Assembly: GCA_011754535.1 (NCBI GenBank)
Contig: JAAQVN010000001.1
Span: 3,782,001 to 3,846,000, forward strand
DNA from: Enterobacter asburiae
GTDB lineage: Bacteria > Pseudomonadota > Gammaproteobacteria > Enterobacterales > Enterobacteriaceae
Reading direction: 5' to 3'
DNA length: 64,000 nt
A model generated the notes under the pieces. The model did no database searches. It was not told the DNA's origin and was given only the letters and a program-made list of their open reading frames with translations. Every line of letters begins with the position of its first letter. Position 1 is the stretch's first letter. The translations under genes and the position numbers were made by a program. Positions 1 to 8,099 of the stretch are shown here, piece after piece.

Positions 1-165
1 CACCTGAAGGATGGCTCGCTGGTACAGGTGCTGCCTGATGAAATGGGTATCGCCATCAATGCGCACCATCTGGTGATGCCGCACATGAACGAACGCGCGT
101 GGAAGATCCAGCAGTTCGTCGAGTGGATTGACCGGGAGTTGCGATTGTCGGGGTATCACCTGTAG
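1..165 (+). CDS. LysR-family regulator, C-terminal fragment
   Basis: An open frame runs from the window edge to the TAG at 163-165 and gives about 54 residues. The fragment holds a stretch reading NAHHLVMPHMNERAWKIQ and ends in an amphipathic segment FVEWIDREL. That resembles the last part of the substrate-binding domain of LysR-type regulators, where a C-terminal helix carries basic and acidic residues. The helix-turn-helix part lies outside the window, so the family call is tentative. It converges with the amidohydrolase gene whose stop is 18 bases further on, so its link to the yah operon cannot be judged from this sequence. Confidence 0.45.
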   Translation, partial: HLKDGSLVQVLPDEMGIAINAHHLVMPHMNERAWKIQQFVEWIDRELRLSGYHL

Positions 166-183
166 CGATACCCCAACGTGGCG

Positions 184-1563
184 TCAGGCGACCGTGCCCC
201 AGACCAGATCCCCCTTGTGGAACGTCGCGGTGCGCGGCGAAATGCGCGCCACCGCTTCGGCGGAGCAGGAGGCATCCACCAGCACAAAGCTGGCGTTGTC
301 CTGCGCTTTTGGCCACACCCGTTCGCCTTTGTCGTTCAGCGGCAGCACGTCGCCGGTGGCGATACCGAGCGCGCGGGAGAGCGTCTGCTCGTTCGGGCGA
401 ATGTAGAGCTGGGCGTAGAGATTCGCCTTCTCCAGCATGTCACCCAGGCCGTACGGCGACCAGTGGTCGATTACGCTGTCGGTGCCCGTCATCACGAACA
501 CACCCTTGTCGCGCAGCTGCTTCAGCGGCATGTGCAGGGTGCCAATCGGCACGGTGGAGGCGATGGTCACCTGCTGCGCTGCCATGCGGGTGGCAATCTC
601 ATCCACCTGCTGCTCGTTGAGCGTCGCCAGCGCGAAGGCGTGGCTGATGGTCAGCTTGCCCTTCAGCTCCGGCGTTCTCTCCACGGTTTCCAACATATAG
701 TTCACCGCCGCCACGCCCGCCGGGCTGGTTTCATGCAGGTGAATATCCACCCCTTTGTCGTAGTCCAGCGCAATCTGGAACATCAGATCGAGGGATTTCT
801 CCATGGCACCGTCAACGTTCGTCGGGTCCAGCCCACCCACGTAGTGCGCCCCGGCCTGCATCGCTTCGCGCATCAGTTTTTCTGAGTTGGAGAGCAGCAG
901 GCCGTGCTGCGGGAAGGCGACGATTTCGCAGTCAAAGCCGGGTTTACGGCGCGATAAGACCGCCTGTAAATTTTCCAGATTTTTCAGGCCGGAGACCGGC
1001 TCAATGTTGCAGTGACTGCGGGCGATAGTGGAGCCTTTCGACTGGATAAGGTCGATAAGCGCCTCCGCGCGTTCCTGGGTATAGGGCTGCAGTTCCGGCA
1101 GCAGCTTCTGCTCAAGGCGGATCATGTCCTGAATCGTGGTGCCTGCAGGGCGGTTCAGGGAGCGCCACGGGCCGCCGTAGAAGGTTTTATCCAGGTGAAT
1201 GTGCATGTCGCGCATTGCCGGAAGCATCAGCTTTTTACCCGCATCGTAGCGCGGCAGGGTCGCGTCGGCGTGGCTGCCGTTGTCGCGCAGGGCGACAATC
1301 TTCCCGTCTTTGATCTCCAGCGTTTTCAGCTCGGTGCGGGTGCTCGTCGCCACGCTGCCGTCGAAATTAAACCCGGCTTCGAGCAGCACGTTGTCCAGAT
1401 AGTAATGCTTCGCGGTGATGTTCATCGGCTTGCCCGTCTCGCTGGTTGGTTTTGCAGAGTCGGCAGCATACGCGACGGAGCCGGTTGCGCCAAACAGCGC
1501 GCAGGCGGTGACCACTTTGCCGCTCTGGCTGATAAACTCACGGCGGCTTTTATTCTCATTCAT
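184..1563 (-). CDS. yahJ: Tat-exported amidohydrolase, YahJ-like (cytosine deaminase-like)
   Basis: This is a 459-residue metal-dependent hydrolase of the amidohydrolase superfamily, close to E. coli YahJ as recalled. The N-terminus has a twin-arginine motif (SRREFI, residues 6-11), a hydrophobic stretch and a likely cleavage after AYA near residue 33, so export to the periplasm is predicted. Metal ligands are visible: HIH at 121-123, the HLHE segment at 275-278, a His near 308 and Asp 362 in GTDSVID. The DMHIHLDKT motif is the cytosine deaminase type. An upstream ATG at 1578 is possible, but the ATG at 1563 is preceded by GGAAG lying in the end of the carbamate kinase gene, so 1563 is chosen. 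It is the last gene of the yah operon. The substrate is unknown; a cyclic amide, ureide or amino-pyrimidine is an inference from the family. Confidence 0.85.
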   Translation of the reverse strand: MNENKSRREFISQSGKVVTACALFGATGSVAYAADSAKPTSETGKPMNITAKHYYLDNVLLEAGFNFDGSVATSTRTELKTLEIKDGKIVALRDNGSHADATLPRYDAGKKLMLPAMRDMHIHLDKTFYGGPWRSLNRPAGTTIQDMIRLEQKLLPELQPYTQERAEALIDLIQSKGSTIARSHCNIEPVSGLKNLENLQAVLSRRKPGFDCEIVAFPQHGLLLSNSEKLMREAMQAGAHYVGGLDPTNVDGAMEKSLDLMFQIALDYDKGVDIHLHETSPAGVAAVNYMLETVERTPELKGKLTISHAFALATLNEQQVDEIATRMAAQQVTIASTVPIGTLHMPLKQLRDKGVFVMTGTDSVIDHWSPYGLGDMLEKANLYAQLYIRPNEQTLSRALGIATGDVLPLNDKGERVWPKAQDNASFVLVDASCSAEAVARISPRTATFHKGDLVWGTVA

Positions 1564-1564
1564 C

Positions 1565-2521
1565 TTATCTTCCTTCATTCACAATATGGGTACCGGTTTC
1601 ACCACGCAGAGCGGCGGGCAGGCAGTCCGGCGAGGTGATAATCACGCGCCTGCCACCGTGGCGTAAAAACTCCAGCGATGCGACGATTTTGGGCAGCATG
1701 CTGCCCGCCGGGAAGTGGCCTTCGTCCATGTAGCGCGTCATTTGCGCCACGCTGACGGTGTCCAGCGCCTGCTGGTTCGGCTTGCCGAAGTTGACGCACA
1801 CCTTTTCCACGGCGGTGGTAATCACCAGCACGTCGGCGCGGATCTCGCGCGCCAGCAGCGCGGTGGAGAGATCTTTATCAATCACCGCGTCGACGCTCTG
1901 GTAATCGCCCTGCGCCGAGCGCACCACGGGAATACCGCCGCCGCCCGCGCCGATCACCACGAAGCCCTTTTGCGTCAATGTCTTGATCGCATCGGCCTCA
2001 ACAATGCGCAGCGGCTGTGGAGAGGCCACCACGCGACGATAGCCCCGGCCCGAATCCTCAACAAAGTGCCATTCCGGGTGCGCCTGCTGCAGCTCGTCGC
2101 GCTGCGCCTCGCTGAAGAACGCGCCGATCGGTTTCGTCGGGTGCGTAAAGCCGGGATCGTTTTTATCCACCTCCACCTGGGTGACGACCGTGACCGCCTT
2201 TTGCTCCCCGCGCGCGGCCAGGCGGTTGTTAAGCGCCTGCTGGATCAGGTAGCCGATGCCGCCCTGGGTGTCCGCCACGCAGTTTGCCAGCGGCGTCAGG
2301 GGAAGCCCCTCCCGCTCGTGGGCAATCTCAGCGCGGCGCAGATCCAGCCCCACCTGGGGGCCGTTACCGTGGGTAAGCACGATGTCATAGTCGGAGGCCA
2401 GCATTTCGAGCACGGAGTCTGCCACCGCTTTAACCGCCTGCGCCTGATGTTCAACCGACTGGCTGGCGTTGTCTTTGATAATGCTGTTGCCGCCAATGGC
2501 GACGACCATAAGCTCTTTCAT
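1565..2521 (-). CDS. yahI: carbamate kinase-like protein, YahI
   Basis: A 318-residue carbamate kinase family protein (usual length about 310). It carries the amino acid kinase fold signatures GGN at 10-12, HGNGPQVG at 51-58 and the glycine-rich GAGGGGIPVV at 191-200, which bind the phosphoryl donor and acceptor. The family makes ATP and carbamate from carbamoyl phosphate and ADP. The start overlaps the stop of the permease gene in an ATGA arrangement, which suggests translational coupling, and the end overlaps the ribosome binding site of yahJ. Next to FdrA-like and DUF1116 genes it probably harvests ATP from carbamoyl phosphate made by those proteins, as in oxamate degradation. The upstream substrate is not known. 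Confidence 0.88.
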   Translation of the reverse strand: MKELMVVAIGGNSIIKDNASQSVEHQAQAVKAVADSVLEMLASDYDIVLTHGNGPQVGLDLRRAEIAHEREGLPLTPLANCVADTQGGIGYLIQQALNNRLAARGEQKAVTVVTQVEVDKNDPGFTHPTKPIGAFFSEAQRDELQQAHPEWHFVEDSGRGYRRVVASPQPLRIVEADAIKTLTQKGFVVIGAGGGGIPVVRSAQGDYQSVDAVIDKDLSTALLAREIRADVLVITTAVEKVCVNFGKPNQQALDTVSVAQMTRYMDEGHFPAGSMLPKIVASLEFLRHGGRRVIITSPDCLPAALRGETGTHIVNEGR

Positions 2522-4098
2522 TTTGTTTCCTTTAGAAGGTGCGTTCTGGTGCCCTCACCCCGGCCCTCTCCCACAGGGAGAGGGGGATTAACAGAGATAT
2601 CCAGCACATGCTTCACCACAAACATGCCGCCCATCATCAGGTAGGCCGTGACGAACATCAGCGAACTGCCTTCGGCAAAGCCCACGACCGGAGCGTGGAT
2701 CACCCCGAACAGCGCCAGCAACGCCCCACCCGCCGCAGCCACGGCACCGCGCAGCGGTTTGTTAATGATGGCGAAAATGGCGATACAGCCCCACAGCATG
2801 CTGGCGAGCGGCGCGCCGTTGCCGAGATGCACCAGGCCCTCGTAGTAAATCCCCTTGCTGTGCAGCACATCGGTGCCGATTTTCGCCGCGCTGGTGCCTG
2901 CCGCACCCATCACGCTGTTCATCATGGTCAGCGCCCAGTTGGCGATCCACGGGAACAGACAGATAAAGATCACCGGCACCTCCACTTTGGGCGTTTCCCT
3001 CACCACCTGGTTGGCGGTGACGACGCCGATAAACACCAGAATCGGCACGATGGCGGTCATCGGAATGATGGCGAGCATAAACGCCCCCAGTCCGAACAGA
3101 GGTACGATGAACATGGTCACCCCGGAGGCGAGCGTGTAGCCGATGCTGGCGCCCATCGCTTTCCAGCCAGGGTGGCCGACATAGACCGTCACCGGGAACG
3201 GGTTGCCCATCAGGCAGCCGAGCATCGACGCCAGGCCGTTCGCCAGCATCACCTTGCGGGTAGGGTATTCATCCCCCGCCGCATGGGCGCTTTCGATGTT
3301 CTCCAGGTCAAAGATATAGTTCGCCAGCCCCAGCGGCACGGCGGATGCAAGATACGGCAGCGCGTGCGGCAGCCCCTGCATAAAGCTGTCCACGTGCACC
3401 TCCGGCGGGTTAAAGCCAAAGGAGGACATGGACGCTTTGATCGCTTCCGGGCTTTGCAGACCGGAAATCCACGCTAATGCCGTACCGGCAATCAGCAACA
3501 GCAGACCTGTCGGGATTTTGGCGAAAATCGGCTTTTTACCGAACCAGTTGATGAAGATCAGCAGCAGAACGATGAACGACACGGTAGGCGCTTCGAACGC
3601 CTGCAGCATCGGGTTCATCGCCAGCAGCAGCAGTCCCAGTCCGGACAGGCACGACAGCAGCACGGTGCGCGGGATCATCTTGCGGATGGTCTCTCCCAGG
3701 AACGAGCCGCCCGCGAGGATCATCGCTTCCACGAAGCACCACACCAGGCCGATCTGGATTGCGAAATCTGCATCGCCCGTTTGCTGATAAACCGGCATCA
3801 GTACGAGGAAGGTGACGGTAAAAATCGACGGCGCGCTCGGGCCAGACGGCAGCGCGGTGACGTCCGTACGCCCGGTGGCGCGCGCCATCTGCAGACCAAA
3901 CCAGGCGTAGCAAATACTCGCCACCAGCACCGCCAGCCCGAAGGCTGGCGCGATGCGTCCATAAACAATCTCCTTCGGGATGCCGACGACAAAAATGAGC
4001 AACCCCATCATGGTCAGCAAATTGGTCAGGTTGTTGGTCATCAACCCGAAATAAGCCGCCCAGTCACCTCTTTTCCACTCCAGTTTCATGTTTTTCAT
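2518..4098 (-). CDS. nucleobase-type permease (NCS2/xanthine-uracil-like)
   Basis: A 526-residue integral membrane protein with about 12-13 hydrophobic segments. The pattern near the N-terminus (GDWAAYFGLMTNNLTN, then TGRTDVTALPSGPSAPS) and the long hydrophobic core resemble xanthine/uracil and AzgA-type permeases. I do not recall this gene in the K-12 yah cluster. It sits between the DUF1116 and carbamate kinase genes and overlaps the latter by four bases, so it is probably the importer for the operon's substrate. The last 20 or so codons are odd: they cross a dispersed GC-rich repeat at 2552-2586, giving a Gly/Pro/Glu-rich tail (PPLPVGEGRGEG) unlike a transporter end. The native C-terminus was probably shorter. 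ATG at 4098 or 4089 could both serve. Confidence 0.8.
   Translation of the reverse strand: MKNMKLEWKRGDWAAYFGLMTNNLTNLLTMMGLLIFVVGIPKEIVYGRIAPAFGLAVLVASICYAWFGLQMARATGRTDVTALPSGPSAPSIFTVTFLVLMPVYQQTGDADFAIQIGLVWCFVEAMILAGGSFLGETIRKMIPRTVLLSCLSGLGLLLLAMNPMLQAFEAPTVSFIVLLLIFINWFGKKPIFAKIPTGLLLLIAGTALAWISGLQSPEAIKASMSSFGFNPPEVHVDSFMQGLPHALPYLASAVPLGLANYIFDLENIESAHAAGDEYPTRKVMLANGLASMLGCLMGNPFPVTVYVGHPGWKAMGASIGYTLASGVTMFIVPLFGLGAFMLAIIPMTAIVPILVFIGVVTANQVVRETPKVEVPVIFICLFPWIANWALTMMNSVMGAAGTSAAKIGTDVLHSKGIYYEGLVHLGNGAPLASMLWGCIAIFAIINKPLRGAVAAAGGALLALFGVIHAPVVGFAEGSSLMFVTAYLMMGGMFVVKHVLDISVNPPLPVGEGRGEGTRTHLLKETK
2552..2586. repeat. dispersed GC-rich palindromic repeat, copy 1
   Basis: CCCTCACCC followed by an inverted pair CCCTCTCCC / GGGAGAGGG. 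The same unit occurs at 19975-20057, 27588-27619, 40201-40235, 44358-44390 and 59001-59033. This copy is unusual because it lies inside the 3' end of the permease gene and is translated. Confidence 0.85.
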
Positions 4099-4109
4099 GG
4101 ATGCTTGCC

Positions 4110-5525
4110 TTATAAAAAGTAGCGATCGCGGAAGGTCAACAGCGCCTTTTCAAAACAGCTAAACGGCGGGTGAACGATGCCCGCCCCAATCATGCCGATG
4201 CCCGCGTCCTTATGGGCAATGGCGGTATTAATGACCGGCAAAATGCCGCTGCCCGCGACTCTGGTGATGTCGATGGCGGTCGGGATACCCATAAACGAGA
4301 GCAGCGGAATGGTGATGTTCGGGTTTTCGCCGAGGGTGATCTCGCGCATCTGGCGGGAGAAGTCGATGGCTTCCTCCACCGTGCCACCCACCAGCGCAAC
4401 GATGGCCGGGGCCGTCGCCATCGCAAAGCCGCCGATGCCGTAGGTTTCGGTGATGGCGCTGTCGCCGATGTCCAGCCCGGAGTCTTCCGGCTTATAGCCC
4501 GCAAACATCGGGCCAATCACCTGCTGCGCCGGGCCGGTGAACCACTGCCCCGGCAGGCCGGAAACGCGCAGGCCGAACTCGTAGCCGTTGCGCGCCATGG
4601 TGGTGACGACGGTGCTGTACTCAATGCCGTGGGCGGCGTCCAGCGCGGCTTTACACATCGCCATCCACGTTGGGCCGGAGAAGTAGTCACTGCTGGCGAC
4701 AAACTCGAACACCTCGCGCTGCTGCTCCACCGGATAGCCCGCCTGAATCAGTCCCGGGGTCAGCGCCTGGATCAGCAGCGTAGTGCCCGCGTTGTTGCGG
4801 TTGTGGCACTCGTCGCCCATATGCAGCGCCTGGGCCAGCATCAGGCGCAGGTCGATTTCGCCGACGATCTTCATCGCGTCGCGCAGCATCGGGCCGAGCA
4901 CGTCGCGCATCCAGTTCAGACGGTCAATCACGCTCTGGTCGTTGGCGCCCATGCGCAGGATCTTCGCCATCTGCTCGCTGAGGTTGGTGAATGCGCGGTT
5001 GCCGTAGGTTTTGTTCTCAACGATGTGCATAAACATTGATGCGGAGGTGACGCCCGCCATCGAGCCCACGCAGTCGTGCTCGTGGCACGGCGAGAAGGTG
5101 ATGTCGCCTGAAGCGGCGAGCCTTGCGGCATCCTCCAGATCCGTCGCCAGCCCTTCAAACACCAGAGCCCCGGTGACTGCGCCCTTCATCGCCCCGCACA
5201 TGTTTTCCCATGCGACAGGCGGACCGGCGTGCAGAATGGTGGTGCGGGTCATGCCCGGCACAACGTTAATGGCCTGCCCGAAACCCACCAGCACCGGATG
5301 GGACTGAATAATGCGCTCAAGAGCGATTTTATTCGCGGCGGCGATCTTCTCCGCCAGCGGTTTTTCCGCCAGCTGGTCGAGCGCCTCCACCACCTGCATA
5401 TTGCCCTGCCCCGGCGGCGTCCAGTCCAGTTGAGTGACGGGGACGTGCTGTTTTTTGAGATCGTTGCTGAACATCGCAATGCCGACGTTGATGACGTTCA
5501 GCGGCTGGTTGAATAAGGTCGTCAT
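4110..5525 (-). CDS. yahG: DUF1116 protein, YahG-like (AllG/YlbE family)
   Basis: A 471-residue protein of the DUF1116 family, the same length as E. coli YahG. Conserved polar motifs are visible: CHEHDCVG at 147-154, GDECHNRNN at 237-245 and GPPV at 101-104; the cysteines and histidines could bind a ligand or a metal. Family members pair with FdrA; AllG (YlbE) is part of the oxamate carbamoyltransferase of allantoin breakdown. The open frame extends further upstream, but ATG 5525 has a strong GGGGAG site and overlaps the yahF stop as TAATG, so this start is preferred. With its neighbours it probably transfers a carbamoyl group from an unknown donor to phosphate. Substrate and catalytic residues are not established. 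Confidence 0.85.
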   Translation of the reverse strand: MTTLFNQPLNVINVGIAMFSNDLKKQHVPVTQLDWTPPGQGNMQVVEALDQLAEKPLAEKIAAANKIALERIIQSHPVLVGFGQAINVVPGMTRTTILHAGPPVAWENMCGAMKGAVTGALVFEGLATDLEDAARLAASGDITFSPCHEHDCVGSMAGVTSASMFMHIVENKTYGNRAFTNLSEQMAKILRMGANDQSVIDRLNWMRDVLGPMLRDAMKIVGEIDLRLMLAQALHMGDECHNRNNAGTTLLIQALTPGLIQAGYPVEQQREVFEFVASSDYFSGPTWMAMCKAALDAAHGIEYSTVVTTMARNGYEFGLRVSGLPGQWFTGPAQQVIGPMFAGYKPEDSGLDIGDSAITETYGIGGFAMATAPAIVALVGGTVEEAIDFSRQMREITLGENPNITIPLLSFMGIPTAIDITRVAGSGILPVINTAIAHKDAGIGMIGAGIVHPPFSCFEKALLTFRDRYFL

Positions 5526-7066
5526 TATGCTTTCTCCCCTTTGCAGACAAATTCGCGAGCCAATAATCCGGTATTGGTGCTGCTGCTGGCCCAGATGACG
5601 CCTGCATCGGTCAGCAGCTGGCACTGCTGCGCCAGCGACTGCGGATCCTGGTCGGTGCCGAGCACGTAGCCGAGGATCTCCAGCGGACGGTTATCGGCCT
5701 TCGCGATCGCCTGCGCCTCCTTGATGGCGTCGATCATCACGCCGACCGGATCCTCGTGCGCGCCAAAGCCGAGCACGAAGTCCATCACGATGACGCCCAC
5801 CTCCGGATCGCGTGCCTCCTGCAGCAGGCGGCTGATGCGGTTGGTCGGGTCGATCATCGGGTGCGGCTTGCCGTTGGTGAAGTCGTCGTCGCCAAAGTCG
5901 AGGAAGGTGTGGGCTTTACTGACGTTGATGTCGCTCAGGCGCTTTGCCGGATCCGGCTGGATGTTGCTGTAGACGTCGTCGAATTTCGCAAGCGCCGCGA
6001 ACATCGCCTCATCGCACAGGGTGCCGCCGCAGAACAGGCCGCGAATGTATTTCTGCTGCGGGGTCAGGCGGGCGCGCACCTCTTCAATCAGCGGCCAGTT
6101 GAGCGGGTGTAAATCCAGGGACTCTTTTTTAATGCCGGTGAGCAGTACCGCCTTCAGCGCCGCCTCTTTGGTGCCGCGGGCAAACTGCAGGCCGTCTTCA
6201 TCGGCGGGCGGTTCGCTGCGGCCAAGGAAGCACACGATGACAGGCTTGCGGCATGCCCGCGCGCGCGCCAGCACTTTCTCCGCCACCGCAGGTGCGGGCG
6301 GCTTGGAGATGAGCGCAATGACCCGGGTGCCCTCGTCGGCTTCGAGCATGTCGATGGCATCGAGCATCATCAGGCCGCCGATTTTCTCGCTGAGATCGCG
6401 CCCGCCGGTGCCGATCAGCTGCGACACGCCGCCGCCGAATTCATGAATACGCACACTCAGCTCCTGGCTACCGGTGCCGGAGGCACCGACGATGCCAATC
6501 GGCCCGCGGCGCACCGCGTTGGCGAAGCACAGCCCCGCGCCGTTAATAATGGCGGTGCCGCAGTCCGGCCCCATCATCAGCAGCCCTTTCTGATGCGCCA
6601 GTTGCTTCAGCGCCAGCTCGTCGTCGAGGGATACGTTATCGGAAAAGAGCATGACGTTAAGATCGTTTTCCAGCGCCTGGCGCGCTTCGCGGGCGGCGAA
6701 GGTGCCATTAACGGAAATCACCGCAAGGTTGCTGTCCGGGCGATGGGTTTTGGCGCTGGCAATCGTCGCGTAGCGTGCTTCATGGGTGCCTCCGCTCTCT
6801 TTACGTGTGAATAACGCCTCAATAGCGGCCAGGGTTTCATCATTCGCCGCGGCGCCTTTAATCACGATCATCAGGTCGCCGTTTTTGGCGTCGGCTAATT
6901 CCGGCGTTAACAGCCCGAGGTTTTTTAATACGCCTTTGTTCATTTCCGTCGCCATGGCCACAAATGCCTGCTCGACGCCCGGTAATTTATTGGCTTTGGT
7001 GGAAACGGACATCAGTGAAACCGAATCAAAATACGTGTTCTTTTTTATAACGATTTTGGTTGGCAT
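5525..7066 (-). CDS. yahF: FdrA-like acyl-CoA synthetase-family protein, YahF
   Basis: A 513-residue FdrA family protein (AllF paralogue). The N-terminal 100 residues precede a Rossmann-like CoA-binding type domain (about 112-175, with GPDCGTAII at 166-174). The succinyl-CoA synthetase alpha-like ligase segment follows, with GASGTGSQE at 194-202 and GTGGRDLS at 219-226. FdrA proteins form part of the carbamoyltransferase that releases carbamoyl phosphate in oxamate metabolism. The start at 7066 is chosen because AGGAG lies just upstream; the frame itself opens earlier. It overlaps yahG by one base in TAATG. In K-12 the DUF2877 gene yahE lies between yahD and yahF, but here the space between the ankyrin gene and yahF is only about 110 bases, so yahE is absent at this site. 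Confidence 0.86.
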   Translation of the reverse strand: MPTKIVIKKNTYFDSVSLMSVSTKANKLPGVEQAFVAMATEMNKGVLKNLGLLTPELADAKNGDLMIVIKGAAANDETLAAIEALFTRKESGGTHEARYATIASAKTHRPDSNLAVISVNGTFAAREARQALENDLNVMLFSDNVSLDDELALKQLAHQKGLLMMGPDCGTAIINGAGLCFANAVRRGPIGIVGASGTGSQELSVRIHEFGGGVSQLIGTGGRDLSEKIGGLMMLDAIDMLEADEGTRVIALISKPPAPAVAEKVLARARACRKPVIVCFLGRSEPPADEDGLQFARGTKEAALKAVLLTGIKKESLDLHPLNWPLIEEVRARLTPQQKYIRGLFCGGTLCDEAMFAALAKFDDVYSNIQPDPAKRLSDINVSKAHTFLDFGDDDFTNGKPHPMIDPTNRISRLLQEARDPEVGVIVMDFVLGFGAHEDPVGVMIDAIKEAQAIAKADNRPLEILGYVLGTDQDPQSLAQQCQLLTDAGVIWASSSTNTGLLAREFVCKGEKA

Positions 7067-7174
7067 TGTTTTCTCCTGAATACGTATAAAAGGGGGCCGC
7101 CGTCGTGCAGAATGCACGTCGGTAAAAATGCTTTTTTGAATTAACGGCCAGCCTGAAGTGGCTGGCCGAATGCG

Positions 7175-7780
7175 TTATGCGCCTGCCGCCAGCAGCAGGT
7201 CGGCTATTGCATCGAAGCCTTTTTCCCGCGCCAGTTCGAGCGGGGTTTTACCGTATTTATCGGTCATGTGCGGGTTCGCGCCGTGATCCAGCAGCAGCTT
7301 CACAATCTCCTGCTGCTTTGCGCCACCGTCGTTCAGCACAATGGCTTCCAGCAGCGGCGTCCAGCCGACAAAATTGGTGTGGTTGACGTTAATATCGGTT
7401 TTTGCCAGCAGCTCGCGCACGATTTCAACGTGGCCTTTTTCACTGGCAGGGGTAATGCCCACGCCGCCGAAGCGCGTCAGGCGGTCAAGATCCGGATTCG
7501 CCGGAAGGACAATGCGCAGCAGGGTTAAATCATTGGTCAGGCAACTTATCAGGAAGGGGTTAAAACAGGTCTGATCCTGTTTATCAATATCCGCGCCGGC
7601 AGCAATTAAATATTCCACACAGGCGTAATGCTTTTTCAGGCTGGCAATAATAATGGCGGTTCTTTTCTGGCGGTTGGTGGCGTTAATATCCACGCCGTTA
7701 TCCAGGCAGGCTTTTAGCGCGTCGATGTTGCCCTCTTCTGCCGCCAGCAGAAATTCCGTAACGAGTGCGTTTGCAGACAT
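7175..7780 (-). CDS. yahD: ankyrin repeat protein, YahD
   Basis: A 201-residue soluble protein built almost wholly of ankyrin repeats, with about five units (for example NVNHTNFVGWTPLLEA and GANPHMTDKYGKTPLELA). No signal peptide, helix-turn-helix or catalytic motif is visible. Length equals E. coli YahD, which was annotated as a putative regulator on weak grounds. A GGGAG site precedes the ATG at 7780. It is the first gene of the minus-strand yah operon, and about 108 bases separate it from yahF. Ankyrin repeats bind proteins, so a role as an assembly or interaction partner of the YahF/YahG enzyme is possible; this is inference. Confidence 0.85.
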   Translation of the reverse strand: MSANALVTEFLLAAEEGNIDALKACLDNGVDINATNRQKRTAIIIASLKKHYACVEYLIAAGADIDKQDQTCFNPFLISCLTNDLTLLRIVLPANPDLDRLTRFGGVGITPASEKGHVEIVRELLAKTDINVNHTNFVGWTPLLEAIVLNDGGAKQQEIVKLLLDHGANPHMTDKYGKTPLELAREKGFDAIADLLLAAGA

Positions 7781-8099
7781 ATTCAGTCTCCCAATGTTTC
7801 ACTTCTGATGACCTGAGAATAGCAACAGCCTGGTCACAAAAGAATCCGCTTAAAAATGATTCATCGACACGCAATTCATTATTGAGTTAAATTCAACAGT
7901 CAGGCTAAAACGTGCGTCTGTGCAACCTTTTTCTTATGGCTTACCGCTTTTTATCGTCTCAGACAGCATTATCCTTATGGTTGTAAAATCCTTGCATGAC
8001 GCGGCTCCGCGTAAATAGTCAGAACTGTGACCCACTTCAAATGTGATGTAACGGCGCTGTTAAAATATGTTCAAAACTGATGGCTGAGGATGCTGTGAT
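7781..8099. promoter_or_regulatory. divergent yahD / yahB control region
   Basis: 319 bases with no gene. It must hold the promoters of both the yah operon (minus) and yahB (plus). AT-rich blocks lie at about 7850-7905. A short palindrome CGCGG-CT-CCGCG is at 8000-8011. LysR regulators usually bind such divergent regions at T-N11-A motifs, but I could not single out one site with confidence. Confidence 0.5.

Noticed and set aside
178..885. 235-codon plus-strand frame over the amidohydrolase gene
   Set aside because: His/Arg-rich shadow typical of the complement of a GC-rich gene; the minus-strand protein has conserved metal ligands.
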